Part shown: positions 50,682 through 59,367 of the stretch, piece by piece
How the letters are laid out: each line of letters begins with the position of its first letter
Position numbering within the stretch: the stretch's first letter is position 1
Origin: Pararhodonellum marinum
GTDB taxonomy: Bacteria > Bacteroidota > Bacteroidia > Cytophagales > Cyclobacteriaceae
Assembly (NCBI RefSeq): GCF_015354735.1
Contig: NZ_JACEFJ010000001.1
Span: 310,001-374,000, forward strand
Direction: 5' to 3'
Length of the DNA: 64,000 nucleotides
Notes under the pieces: model-generated
Database searches by the model: none
Seen by the model: only the letters and a program-made list of their open reading frames with translations
Told to the model about the DNA's origin: nothing
Position numbers and translations under genes: made by a program

Positions 50682-52164
50682 TCTCACCGCATTCCGAAAA
50701 GCCACCTATGCGAATAAAAGACTGGTGCTAAAAATTATATCAACCCTATTTCTATTTATTTCTACCATATTTCATTCAAACACCCAAACCCTAAACAACT
50801 ACCTCGAAATAGCCATTGACAACAACCCTTCACTTCAATCCTCCTTTAATAGCTATCGAGCTAACCTAGAAAAAGTTAATCAGGTAAGTTTAGAGAATCC
50901 TCAGTTGAATATTGGTGTGTTCACACGACCCATGGAGCTTTTGATGGGAAATCAGCGGGCGGAGGCCTCCGTGATGCAAATGTTTCCTTGGTTTGGGATG
51001 TTGAAGGCTCAGAAGGATGAAGCTACCTTAATGGCAGAGGCAAGGTATGAGGATTTCCGACAACAAAGAAATTTGATCCTTTTTCAGGTTAAGGAGACCT
51101 ATTTCCAGCTGCAGCAATTGCAGAATACCATTGAAGTTACCAAAGATAACCTGGAGATTATGAAGTCCTTAGAGGAATTGGCCATCATCCGTTATCAGGG
51201 AGGGAATACTTCTGAGGCAGTGTCTTCGGTATCGAATGCCGTAAGGAGTCAGGCTAGAAATGGTCAGGCCAATACTTCAGATGGAATGGGAATGGGGAGT
51301 AACAGTCAAAATAGATCACCTGGAATGAATCCATCTACAGGGGGTGCGTCAACCATGACTGGTATGGGTTCAGGTGTCGGTTCGGGAAAATTGACTGATG
51401 TACTTCGGCTACAGGTGCAGATCAAGGCCCTTGAGAGTGATTTAGGCCAGATGGAAGTGGACAAAAAGCCATTATTGGCTCGATTTAATCAGTTGATGGG
51501 CAGAGATAAAGACGAAACGGTTGTATTCGAAACCGCAATTTCCACGCAGAAAGAATTGGGCTGGGAAGTAGCTTTGCTGGAAGAAATCTTAAATACCAAT
51601 CCCATGATGCTGATGCTGGAAAAAGAAGGATTGGCTTACCAAAAACAAGGGGAGATGGCCAAACTGGAGGGCAAACCGATGTTTGGGTTGGGCTTGAACT
51701 ACATGATGTTTTCGCCCAGGCCAGAAATGGGTGTGCCGGGGGGATTGAATGGCATGGACTATATGCCTGCCGGTATGGGCAACAACATGTTTATGCCGAT
51801 GGCCACTGTTACCCTGCCGATTTACCGGAAAAGGTATAAAGCTGCTGAGGCCGAATCCAAATTTTATATGGAAGCCAACGAAAGTCAAAAAGAAGATTTG
51901 CAGCTGTCATTGATAACCGAGTTCGAAACCCTATTGGCATCCATCAAAGATGCTGATAGAAAAATCAGGCTTTTGGAAGAACAGATTGAGTTGACCGAAC
52001 AGACTTTGGAGCTCTCCGTCACTTCATATGCCACTGAAGGTAGCTCCTTCGAGGAAATTTTAATTATTCAACGAGAACTTCTGGACTTCAGGCTCAATGC
52101 GCTGAATACTAGCATCGAAAGGGAAATTGCATTTGCTAGATTAGAAACCTTGGTGGGGCTATGA
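50668..52164 (+). CDS. TolC-family outer-membrane efflux protein (CusC-like)
   Basis: 498 residues. It begins with a basic stretch and signal-type helix (LKIISTLFLFISTIF, cleavage near NTQT), followed by two TolC repeats of long helices: NNPSLQSSFNSYRANLEKVNQ and, in the second half, MATVTLPIYRKRYKAAEAESKF. A Gly/Met/Ser/Asn-rich insert at ~205-235 (DGMGMGSNSQNRSPGMNP) and further Met-rich segments (GMDYMPAGMGNNMFMPM) are unusual for TolC and fit a copper/silver route. It pairs with cusA and cusB as the outer-membrane duct. Translation is probably coupled to the preceding four-helix-bundle gene by a 14-base overlap. Confidence 0.87.
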   Translation: MKRVNLTAFRKATYANKRLVLKIISTLFLFISTIFHSNTQTLNNYLEIAIDNNPSLQSSFNSYRANLEKVNQVSLENPQLNIGVFTRPMELLMGNQRAEASVMQMFPWFGMLKAQKDEATLMAEARYEDFRQQRNLILFQVKETYFQLQQLQNTIEVTKDNLEIMKSLEELAIIRYQGGNTSEAVSSVSNAVRSQARNGQANTSDGMGMGSNSQNRSPGMNPSTGGASTMTGMGSGVGSGKLTDVLRLQVQIKALESDLGQMEVDKKPLLARFNQLMGRDKDETVVFETAISTQKELGWEVALLEEILNTNPMMLMLEKEGLAYQKQGEMAKLEGKPMFGLGLNYMMFSPRPEMGVPGGLNGMDYMPAGMGNNMFMPMATVTLPIYRKRYKAAEAESKFYMEANESQKEDLQLSLITEFETLLASIKDADRKIRLLEEQIELTEQTLELSVTSYATEGSSFEEILIIQRELLDFRLNALNTSIEREIAFARLETLVGL

Positions 52165-52334
52165 CCTTAGATGGCTTTAGGAACTAGGAGGATCCATTGG
52201 ATTCAAACTAATATGAAACAAATGGAGACGAAATTGAAACTGTATCTTAATTATTGGGCCTGTGTACCACCAATACACAGTATCCCCGAATAGCTAAATT
52301 TGATATAATTAATTAAACAATTGATTTTGAAACA

Positions 52335-54089
52335 ATGAGCACAAAGAGGAATATACTTATCATAATTATCGGCTGCCTGTTTTTTGGAGGAGTCATGGGC
52401 TGGTTGGTTCGAGGTGGGGGGGGAAAACATCCTGATCGCGAACACACCCATATTGACGAGGACGGAGTAGAATACACCTGTTCTATGCATCCCCAAATCC
52501 GACAAAATGAGCCAGGGCAATGTCCCCTCTGTGGAATGGCCCTTACGCCGGCAAGCCAAAAAAAGACAGATTCAAGCCCCTATGTACTGGAAATGAGTCC
52601 TGAAGCAGTCGCCCTATCCAATGTAATGACCACTCAGGTAAAATCAGGCGAAACGGGTTCAAAAGTTCAACTTAGCGGTAAAATTCAGCCCAATGAAAAA
52701 AGAATCAAGAGCCTAACGGCCAATTTTTCAGGCAGGATAGACGCTCTGTTTGTTAGTTTTACAGGCGAGGAGGTTAGAAAAGGTCAGAAACTGGCCACCT
52801 TGTATTCCCCGGAATTGGTCAATGCCCAGAAGGAGCTTTTAGAAACTGCCAAGATCAAAGAACGTCAACCTTCTCTATATCGGGCTGCCAAAGAAAAACT
52901 GAGGTTATGGAATATCTCAGAAGAACAAATTGCCGCCATAGAGGCCAAGGGAGAAGTGAGAACACAATTCGACATCTACGCCGATGTTTCAGGTGTTGTA
53001 ACAGGCCGAAATGTGGCGGTAGGAGATTTCATCAATAGGGGATCCGTCTTGTTTGAAATCATTGATTTGAACCAAGTTTGGGTGGTTCTTGATGCTTACG
53101 AATCAGACTTGTCGGCTTTGAAAAGAGGAGATTCCCTTACTTTTCAAGTGGCCGCCTATCCGGGGAAGGAGTACAAGGCAACCATTACCTATATTGACCC
53201 CATTTTAAACGTAGGTACCCGGACAGTAGCCATCCGGGCTGAAGCACCTAATCCCGGATTGCAATTGAAACCGGAAATGTTTGTGTCTGCCACCATTCAA
53301 ACCAGGGCCGATCAGGAAAAAGGTTTACTCATTCCCAAATCTGCCGTTTTATGGACAGGGCCTCGAGCCGTTGTTTACGTTCAGGTTGGAGATAAAAATG
53401 CACCGGCTTTTGAAATGCGGGAAGTTATACTCGGCAATAGGGTGGGAGACAATTATCTTCTGGAGTCCGGTTTGAGAGATGGTGAGGAAGTGGTGAGCAA
53501 TGGCCTTTTTTCCATTGATGCCGCTGCCCAGCTTTCAGGCAACTATAGTATGATGAGCCAGGCTAAGGTCAAATCTTTAGAGGTGCCTGAGGCATTTTCG
53601 AATCAATTGACCCAGCTTGTCATACATTATACTGAGATCAAAGATGCTTTGGTAAAATCTGATGCTCAAGCAGTCAATAGTCACCTATCTAAGACCATGA
53701 GCGCATTGGAAAAAGTGGATATGGGTCTATTGGAAGGTCAAGCCCATGATACATGGATGGCGCTTTTAAGGCCAATGAAAAGCAGTATGGATGACTTGGG
53801 AAAGACCATGGAAATAGAAGAGCAAAGGAAACATTTTGAAGTACTTTCAAATCAGGTGATTGAAGCAGTTGAATATTTTGGTATCACTGGAGATGCTGTA
53901 TACCGCCAATACTGCCCAATGGCTTTCAGGGACAATGGAGCCTATTGGTTAAGTTTCGAAAAAGAGGTCAGAAATCCCTATTTCGGTGACCAAATGTTGA
54001 CTTGTGGTGAAGTAAAAGAGGTTTACTCAGCAGGGCAGCGGGTTATGGCAAGGGAAGAAAACAGCAGAGCCAAAACGCACGCACACTGA
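52335..54089 (+). CDS. cusB: CusB-type periplasmic adaptor with metal-binding and DUF3347 domains
   Basis: 584 residues. One membrane anchor (~7-26) is followed by a heavy-metal-binding domain at ~46-70 (YTCSMHPQIRQNEPGQCPLCGM). The membrane-fusion core comes next: VKSGETGSKVQLSGKIQPNE, FVSFTGEEVRKGQKLATLYSPEL, YADVSGVVTGRNVAVGDFINRG, VWVVLDAYESDLSALKRGD, KSAVLWTGPRAVVYVQVG and GLRDGEEVVSNGLFSIDAAAQL. The last ~150 residues are a DUF3347 domain with Cys and Met residues (QYCPMAF, QMLTCGEV). It bridges CusA and CusC and hands over the ion. It ends the efflux operon. The 170-bp gap before it holds a 7-bp hairpin (52260-52280) but no convincing gene. Confidence 0.92.
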   Translation: MSTKRNILIIIIGCLFFGGVMGWLVRGGGGKHPDREHTHIDEDGVEYTCSMHPQIRQNEPGQCPLCGMALTPASQKKTDSSPYVLEMSPEAVALSNVMTTQVKSGETGSKVQLSGKIQPNEKRIKSLTANFSGRIDALFVSFTGEEVRKGQKLATLYSPELVNAQKELLETAKIKERQPSLYRAAKEKLRLWNISEEQIAAIEAKGEVRTQFDIYADVSGVVTGRNVAVGDFINRGSVLFEIIDLNQVWVVLDAYESDLSALKRGDSLTFQVAAYPGKEYKATITYIDPILNVGTRTVAIRAEAPNPGLQLKPEMFVSATIQTRADQEKGLLIPKSAVLWTGPRAVVYVQVGDKNAPAFEMREVILGNRVGDNYLLESGLRDGEEVVSNGLFSIDAAAQLSGNYSMMSQAKVKSLEVPEAFSNQLTQLVIHYTEIKDALVKSDAQAVNSHLSKTMSALEKVDMGLLEGQAHDTWMALLRPMKSSMDDLGKTMEIEEQRKHFEVLSNQVIEAVEYFGITGDAVYRQYCPMAFRDNGAYWLSFEKEVRNPYFGDQMLTCGEVKEVYSAGQRVMAREENSRAKTHAH

Positions 54090-54162
54090 CTAATTGGTAA
54101 GCCATTGTAGCTGTGGTTACCAAAATTCAATAGTTACATTTAGCCTTTCGTCACTTTGAAAT

Positions 54163-54789
54163 TTATTTCTCTAAGGAATTGAAATCCAGGATGCTGGAGT
54201 GGTAGATGCTGTCTTTAATGACTTCATCAAGCTTTTGAGCCTCATCTTTGATCATTTTGAGAAAGGAGGTGGTTTCTGAATCGACAAATTTATTGTCCAT
54301 AATATTAAGCAGGCCAATGATATTCGCAAGTCTAGACCGCATCAAATGGGATTGATTGAAAGTCAATTGCCTTAAAAATTCACTTTGACGGGTCAAAAGG
54401 TCACTTTCATTGCTTGAGTTTTTGGAATCATCCAAATCAAAACCAATCCCTAAAACAGACCTGCTTCCGCCCTTGTCATTGGGAATGGTAGAGAATTCCC
54501 ATTTGTTCCATACCAGCTCCTTTTTTTCGGAATCAGTTCGGTTCAATAATATTTTGAAATGCCCCGAAGAATTTTTTTGACAGGCTCTGAAGAGTTTGTG
54601 AAAAGCTTCTTGAAGATCTGGGTGAAGGTATTGTTCAAAATCTTGTTTGTGGTGATCGTTTGAAAAATGGGTGTCAAATAAACCATTTTTGTAAGTGATT
54701 TTACCATCTAAATCTAATATCACAACAAAAAACTGACTTGAATTCATCAAGTCTTGTGATATTGGATAAGTCAATTGTTGGGTTGTCAT
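54163..54789 (-). CDS. PAS-DHp protein lacking a kinase ATPase domain
   Basis: 208 residues from the ATG at 54789. The frame stays open upstream, but that part is AT-rich and unlike protein. Residues ~15-120 are a PAS domain (FVVILDLDGKITYKNGLF, then HFKILLNRTD and VLGIGFDL). Residues ~140-200 form a helical hairpin resembling a histidine-kinase dimerisation domain: LTFNQSHLMRSRLANIIGLL, with His in the expected place, then MIKDEAQKLDEVIKDSI. The HATPase domain is absent and the protein ends in HSSILDFNSLEK. It may be phosphorylated by another kinase or act by binding one. No partner is adjacent. It is convergent with cusB. Confidence 0.65.
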   Translation of the reverse strand: MTTQQLTYPISQDLMNSSQFFVVILDLDGKITYKNGLFDTHFSNDHHKQDFEQYLHPDLQEAFHKLFRACQKNSSGHFKILLNRTDSEKKELVWNKWEFSTIPNDKGGSRSVLGIGFDLDDSKNSSNESDLLTRQSEFLRQLTFNQSHLMRSRLANIIGLLNIMDNKFVDSETTSFLKMIKDEAQKLDEVIKDSIYHSSILDFNSLEK

Positions 54790-55130
54790 ATTTCTTGGGT
54801 GAGATATTATGCTAAAATAAGGAAAAAATTTAAACAACAAAATAAAATATTTAAAATGCAAAAAAATGATCTTGTAAAATTTTATTGTGTTGAAAATAAA
54901 AAAAATCCATGAAGTCAACTCTTTTGTAAATAAAGCACATTAAATCAGGTAAATACGTTGATTATTCAACAACAAGAGTTTGTAATTAAGTAATTATTTC
55001 AATAAAAAATTTAATTTTAAGTTGTCTTCTCATTTAAGTAAATGAATCTAAAAACATAAATGTTACTATTTAATGCGCTGTTTTAAATTGTACTTCATTC
55101 GGTAAAAGTCAAAGGGAGTAATTTAGTCAT
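54790..55130. other. AT-rich intergenic region
   Basis: 341 bases between two leftward genes, extremely AT-rich, with no credible gene, hairpin terminator or repeat recognised. It should hold the promoter of the PAS-DHp gene. Confidence 0.5.
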
Positions 55131-57776
55131 TCAATTCGGTGGAAAAATGCGCTTGTACAATTCAATGATCCAGAAAACTAGTGAAGACAAAGCTATCCAA
55201 CTCAAATACTCCCAAAAGGATACCTGTTTAAATTCAAAGAGATTGGCAAAAAAAGGAATTTCTATAATGATCACTTGTATCAGAACAGATACCAAAAGAG
55301 CATAATTAAGCCATTTGTTACTAAAAATCCCTATTTTAAAAGTAGATCCTCTCAGATTCCGCATATTGAAGGCATTAAACAGCTGGGTGAAAGCAATGAC
55401 CAGGAAAACCATGGTTCTGGCCTTTTCTATCCCATAAGGTTGATAGACCAAAAAAGCAGTGATGGCCAATCCGGTCATGATGACGCAGTTGATCAATAAA
55501 TACGGCAAAATATTTTGGCTAAGAATGTTTTCACTAGGGTGTAAAGGTTTGGAATTCAGTTCATTGCCTTGACCTTTTTCTGTAGCCAATGCTTTGTCAC
55601 AGAATCCATCTGTCACCAAATTTATCCAAAGGATTTGGGTGGCGGTAAGCGGCATGGCCATACCCAAAGCTACAGCACTGATTAAGGTCAAAATTTCCGC
55701 AAAATTGGTAGTTACCAAAAAGAAACTTGTCCTCCTTGCATTGTTAAATACAATTCTCCCTTGTTCCACCGCATGCACTATAGTGGCAAAATTATCATCC
55801 GCCAGAACCATCATGGATGCATCTCTTGCTACATCCGTTCCCATGATCCCCATCGAGACACCTACATTAGCTTGTTTCAAGGCAGGTGCGTCATTGACAC
55901 CATCTCCAGTCATCGCTACCAATTCCCCTTTTTTTTGTAGGGACTGGGCAATCCGCAGTTTCATTAATGGGGTCAATCTGGAAAAAATGTCTGCTTTTTG
56001 AACTGCCTGATCAAATTCCGCTTCATCCATAGATTGAAGCTGGGCATCTGAATAGGCAAGGTCTCTCCCAGGCAGCACGATACCTACCTTTTTTCCAATG
56101 GCAAGGGCCGTTTCTGAATGGTCCCCCGTGGCCATGATAACCCGGATTCCTGCTTTGTGGCAAGACGCTATGGCTTCCAACACTCCAGGCCTTGGTGGGT
56201 CCATCATCCCCGCTAAACCAACGAATTCCAAGTTAATAGGAAAATCTTCCGTTGGTTCACCTTCTTTTACCGCCAGGGCCAAGACGCGCAGGCTTTCCTT
56301 CGACCATTTACTAATGTGTTCCTTAATGGATTCCCGAGCTTCCTTATCCAAGTTTTGACTACCACCGGACCCACTTTGAAAGCGATCACATATTTCCAAA
56401 AGATGCTCGGGGGCACCAATAAAGAATTGAATGTCTCTTCCTTGCTTTTTCACCCAAGTGGACCGGTATTTGGTCTCTGAACTAAAGGCGAAATCTGCTT
56501 TGATTTCCAGTGTTTTTGATTTGCCTGCTTTTTTTGCCAATACCAAAAAGGCTGCTTCAGTAGGATCTCCAGTGATTTGGATTTTTCCATTTTCATCCTT
56601 TTTTATGGCAGCATGGTGGCAATGTGCCGCCACTTCCAACAAGTTTTCCAATGAGGCTGTGGTGTTTTCTTTTCTCAATAAATCCCCATCAGCTTCCCAA
56701 CCTTCACCTGTGACTTCGACATCCTCACTTTCAGGTATCCAGATTTTTTTGATGGTCATGGTATTTTGCGTCAGTGTACCTGTTTTGTCTGTCACGATGG
56801 TACTGACCGATCCTAGGCTCTCAGTGGCTGAAAATTCCCTGATGATGGCGTTTTTTTTTGACATTCTAAATGCCCCAATCGCCAAAACGATAGAAAGGAC
56901 AGCAGGTAATCCTTCAGGAATGGAGGAGACAAGTGCGGCAATTGAAATCAGTAGGATTTCACTGATAGGCAATTCTTGGAAAAAATAGGCTACCGAAAAT
57001 AGAGAAACAGCACTTGCTATGGCGATGAAAGCCATTTGCCTGGCAAGTTTATCCGTTTTGATCTGAAAATTGGTTTTCGGAGATTTGATGGTGGTGAGGG
57101 TAAAAGCAATCTCTCCAATTTGGCTTTTTAAACCTGTGGCAGTGACCACAGCTGTGACGGACCCACTTGCCAGGAAAGTACTTTTCCATACCATATTCCT
57201 CATCTCGGCCAAGGGCACAGTCCCAAGCAATTCATTTGGCTGTTTCTCCACAGGCAAAGCTTCACCGGTCAGTGAAGCCTCAGTACATCTGGCATTTTTA
57301 CATGTGATGATTCGGGCATCGGCGGGAATCATATCTCCTTCCTCCAGGACAATTATATCTCCGGGTACCAATTTTTTGGGATCTATGGTTTGAAGATTTC
57401 CTGACCGGATCACCTTGCACTTGGTGACCAAAAGCCCCTTTAAGGCCGCAACGGCTCCTTCAGCTTTGTATTCCTGAATAAATCCGATGATTGCATTGAT
57501 CCAGATGATGGCCAAGATGACCCAAACATCCACATAGTGGCCAGTAAGGAATGAAATTCCTGCGGCTACCAAAAGAATATATACCATCAGATTGGTAAAC
57601 TGCTTGAGGATAATTTTCCATATTGGAATTCTCCCTGGATCCGGGATTGAATTTGGGCCAAACTTAACCAGCCTCTGCTTTACAACCTCTTCCCGTAAAC
57701 CCTCCTCTGAGCTTTCAAGTTGACTTAACAACTTTTTTGCTGAAATTTGGGAGGGATGTAAATTATCGTAGATCAT
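55131..57776 (-). CDS. P-type cation-transporting ATPase (P2 / Ca2+-like)
   Basis: 881 residues with about ten membrane helices. An N-terminal cation-ATPase domain (SSEEGLREEVVKQRLVKFG) is followed by the actuator with TGEALP (170-175). The TM4 motif SIPEGLPAV (PEGLP, ~287-291) is as in P2A/P2B pumps. The phosphorylation site is DKTGTLTQN with Asp 330, and the hinge is MTGDGVNDAPALKQA. TM6 reads NLVTDGFCDKALA, where P2A pumps have N-x-x-T-D. No heavy-metal-binding N-terminus or CPC motif is present, so it is not a copper pump; Ca2+ (or another hard cation) is the likely substrate. Its start overlaps the stop of the site-2 protease gene by ATGA. Confidence 0.88.
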   Translation of the reverse strand: MIYDNLHPSQISAKKLLSQLESSEEGLREEVVKQRLVKFGPNSIPDPGRIPIWKIILKQFTNLMVYILLVAAGISFLTGHYVDVWVILAIIWINAIIGFIQEYKAEGAVAALKGLLVTKCKVIRSGNLQTIDPKKLVPGDIIVLEEGDMIPADARIITCKNARCTEASLTGEALPVEKQPNELLGTVPLAEMRNMVWKSTFLASGSVTAVVTATGLKSQIGEIAFTLTTIKSPKTNFQIKTDKLARQMAFIAIASAVSLFSVAYFFQELPISEILLISIAALVSSIPEGLPAVLSIVLAIGAFRMSKKNAIIREFSATESLGSVSTIVTDKTGTLTQNTMTIKKIWIPESEDVEVTGEGWEADGDLLRKENTTASLENLLEVAAHCHHAAIKKDENGKIQITGDPTEAAFLVLAKKAGKSKTLEIKADFAFSSETKYRSTWVKKQGRDIQFFIGAPEHLLEICDRFQSGSGGSQNLDKEARESIKEHISKWSKESLRVLALAVKEGEPTEDFPINLEFVGLAGMMDPPRPGVLEAIASCHKAGIRVIMATGDHSETALAIGKKVGIVLPGRDLAYSDAQLQSMDEAEFDQAVQKADIFSRLTPLMKLRIAQSLQKKGELVAMTGDGVNDAPALKQANVGVSMGIMGTDVARDASMMVLADDNFATIVHAVEQGRIVFNNARRTSFFLVTTNFAEILTLISAVALGMAMPLTATQILWINLVTDGFCDKALATEKGQGNELNSKPLHPSENILSQNILPYLLINCVIMTGLAITAFLVYQPYGIEKARTMVFLVIAFTQLFNAFNMRNLRGSTFKIGIFSNKWLNYALLVSVLIQVIIIEIPFFANLFEFKQVSFWEYLSWIALSSLVFWIIELYKRIFPPN

Positions 57777-58852
57777 TTTTGAAGCGCAGACTTGACCATG
57801 ATAAATTCAGAAACATTTTCTTGATCCAGAATGCACAAAAAGTGTCCATTTTCTACCACAAATGCAACTTTTCGATTTTTACTCATCATGCTTCGCCAAG
57901 CCTGATCCAGGTTTTGTTCCGCTTCAATTTTTAAAGGTGAAAAATCGGCAACCAATTCCACCGCGGCATTTTCATTGTGGTCTTTTAGGCCTTTGATGAT
58001 CTCATTTCTGCTAAGTGTACCCACTGCCACATCATCCTTGACTACGACAAAATGGGTAGCTTGGCTGTTTAATAGTTTTTCCACTGCCTTGGACAAGGGG
58101 GCATCATAACTCAGCAACTGGAATTTCATCATCATAGCATCCTTTACTTTATAGCCTTTTAGAAAGCTTTCCTGTTGGGTGTGAGATACTTCTGCACCTG
58201 CGCCCAGAAAGATGAAAATTCCAATCAATACCAAAATAGGGTTGTTGAACAAACCATAAAAAACGAATACAATGGCCAGCATCTGACCAATACTGCCTGC
58301 TATCTGGGTGGCTTTGTGTCTGGGCAACTTAATGGCTAAAAATGCCCTAAGCACCCTTCCACCATCCATGGGGAAAGCCGGGAGCATGTTGAAAAGCGCC
58401 AATATTAAATTGGCTGAAGCCAGAAAAAGGATAATGGTATTTCCATTGATTTTCAATTCCTCCAGGTTTTCCAAATTAAATCCAGTTATGGATAGGGCAA
58501 TGGAAAGGAAAATGAAAATCACCACGTTGACCAGAGGCCCCGCTAGGGCTACCCATAGTTCTTGCTTAGGATCTTCCGGCATTTTCTCCAGCCTGGCCAG
58601 TCCACCAATTGGCAATAGGGTGATGTCTTTTGTACCAATTCCATACCGCTGCGCGGCCAAAGCATGTCCAAATTCATGAAGAATCACACAAAAAAACAAA
58701 GCCAAAACAAATAAAATGGTCCAGAGAATGTCTTCGGTAGGAGCCCCCGCTCTTAAGTTGGAGATGATGATCCAAAGGAGCAACAAGGAAAAGGTCCAGT
58801 GGATAAATACTTTGACTTGACGAAAAGTACCGAGATAAAGGGAGAATTTCAT
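57773..58852 (-). CDS. Site-2 protease (M50) with CBS domains
   Basis: 359 residues from the ATG at 58852, which gives the usual family start KFSLYLGTFRQVKVFIHWTF. An upstream in-frame ATG (58975) would add 41 residues lacking family resemblance. Zinc site: HEFGH at 59-63 in TM segment FFCVILHEFGHALAAQRYG, and NMLPAFPMDGGRVLRAFLA supplying the third ligand Asp. The C-terminal ~120 residues are a CBS pair (LLSYDAPLSKAVEKLLNSQ, VGTLSRNEIIKGL), likely sensing an adenylate. Such proteases cleave membrane-bound regulators or small membrane proteins. ATGA overlap with the downstream P-type ATPase gene indicates co-translation. Confidence 0.88.
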   Translation of the reverse strand: MKFSLYLGTFRQVKVFIHWTFSLLLLWIIISNLRAGAPTEDILWTILFVLALFFCVILHEFGHALAAQRYGIGTKDITLLPIGGLARLEKMPEDPKQELWVALAGPLVNVVIFIFLSIALSITGFNLENLEELKINGNTIILFLASANLILALFNMLPAFPMDGGRVLRAFLAIKLPRHKATQIAGSIGQMLAIVFVFYGLFNNPILVLIGIFIFLGAGAEVSHTQQESFLKGYKVKDAMMMKFQLLSYDAPLSKAVEKLLNSQATHFVVVKDDVAVGTLSRNEIIKGLKDHNENAAVELVADFSPLKIEAEQNLDQAWRSMMSKNRKVAFVVENGHFLCILDQENVSEFIMVKSALQK

Positions 58853-59367
58853 AGCAATGGAAATTAGGATTAAAATGTTGCCAATTAATCGGTTATCAGA
58901 TTTTGGTACTCTTGACCAACGACTGCCAACCATTTTGAATTTAATCAAAAATTGCCACTGATAGCAAAAAACCATCTGGCTTTTATGAAGTTCATAGCAG
59001 CTGATTTCGGTTGATTTCGGCTATGGTCCACCAAGGAATCATGAAAAGCCTTTTGGTCTTTTCTTTACAGATCTAAAGTAAAGCTTAATCTCTTCCGAAA
59101 ACCATGACATTTATCATTTAGCAGAGAAATAATGGCTAAAAGTAATTGCTCCCATATAATTTGGAATGGAGTCTTTTATTTTTTCTTAGAATCTAAAAAT
59201 TAAACGATTTATGAATTTTGGCAAAATAAAATTTTGAATTCTGGACAAGACTTGCAAACGCTTTTTCTGTAAATTTCTTATATTCGCATTCGAAGTTCAA
59301 GAAAATTCAATTTGAAACCTCCTGTTTTGTAGTTACATCTAATTGACTGCACTAAAACCCAAATATC
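58853..59367. other. Divergent intergenic region between the site-2 protease gene and icmF
   Basis: 515 AT-rich bases without a supported gene. Both divergent promoters must lie here; TATATTCG-like and TAAATTTC-like elements near 59260-59290 are imperfect candidates for icmF. No repeat or hairpin stands out. Confidence 0.5.

Noticed and set aside
52213-52293. 26-codon open frame between cusC and cusB
   Set aside because: No Shine-Dalgarno sequence, no motif and spans a 7-bp hairpin; too little evidence for a gene.
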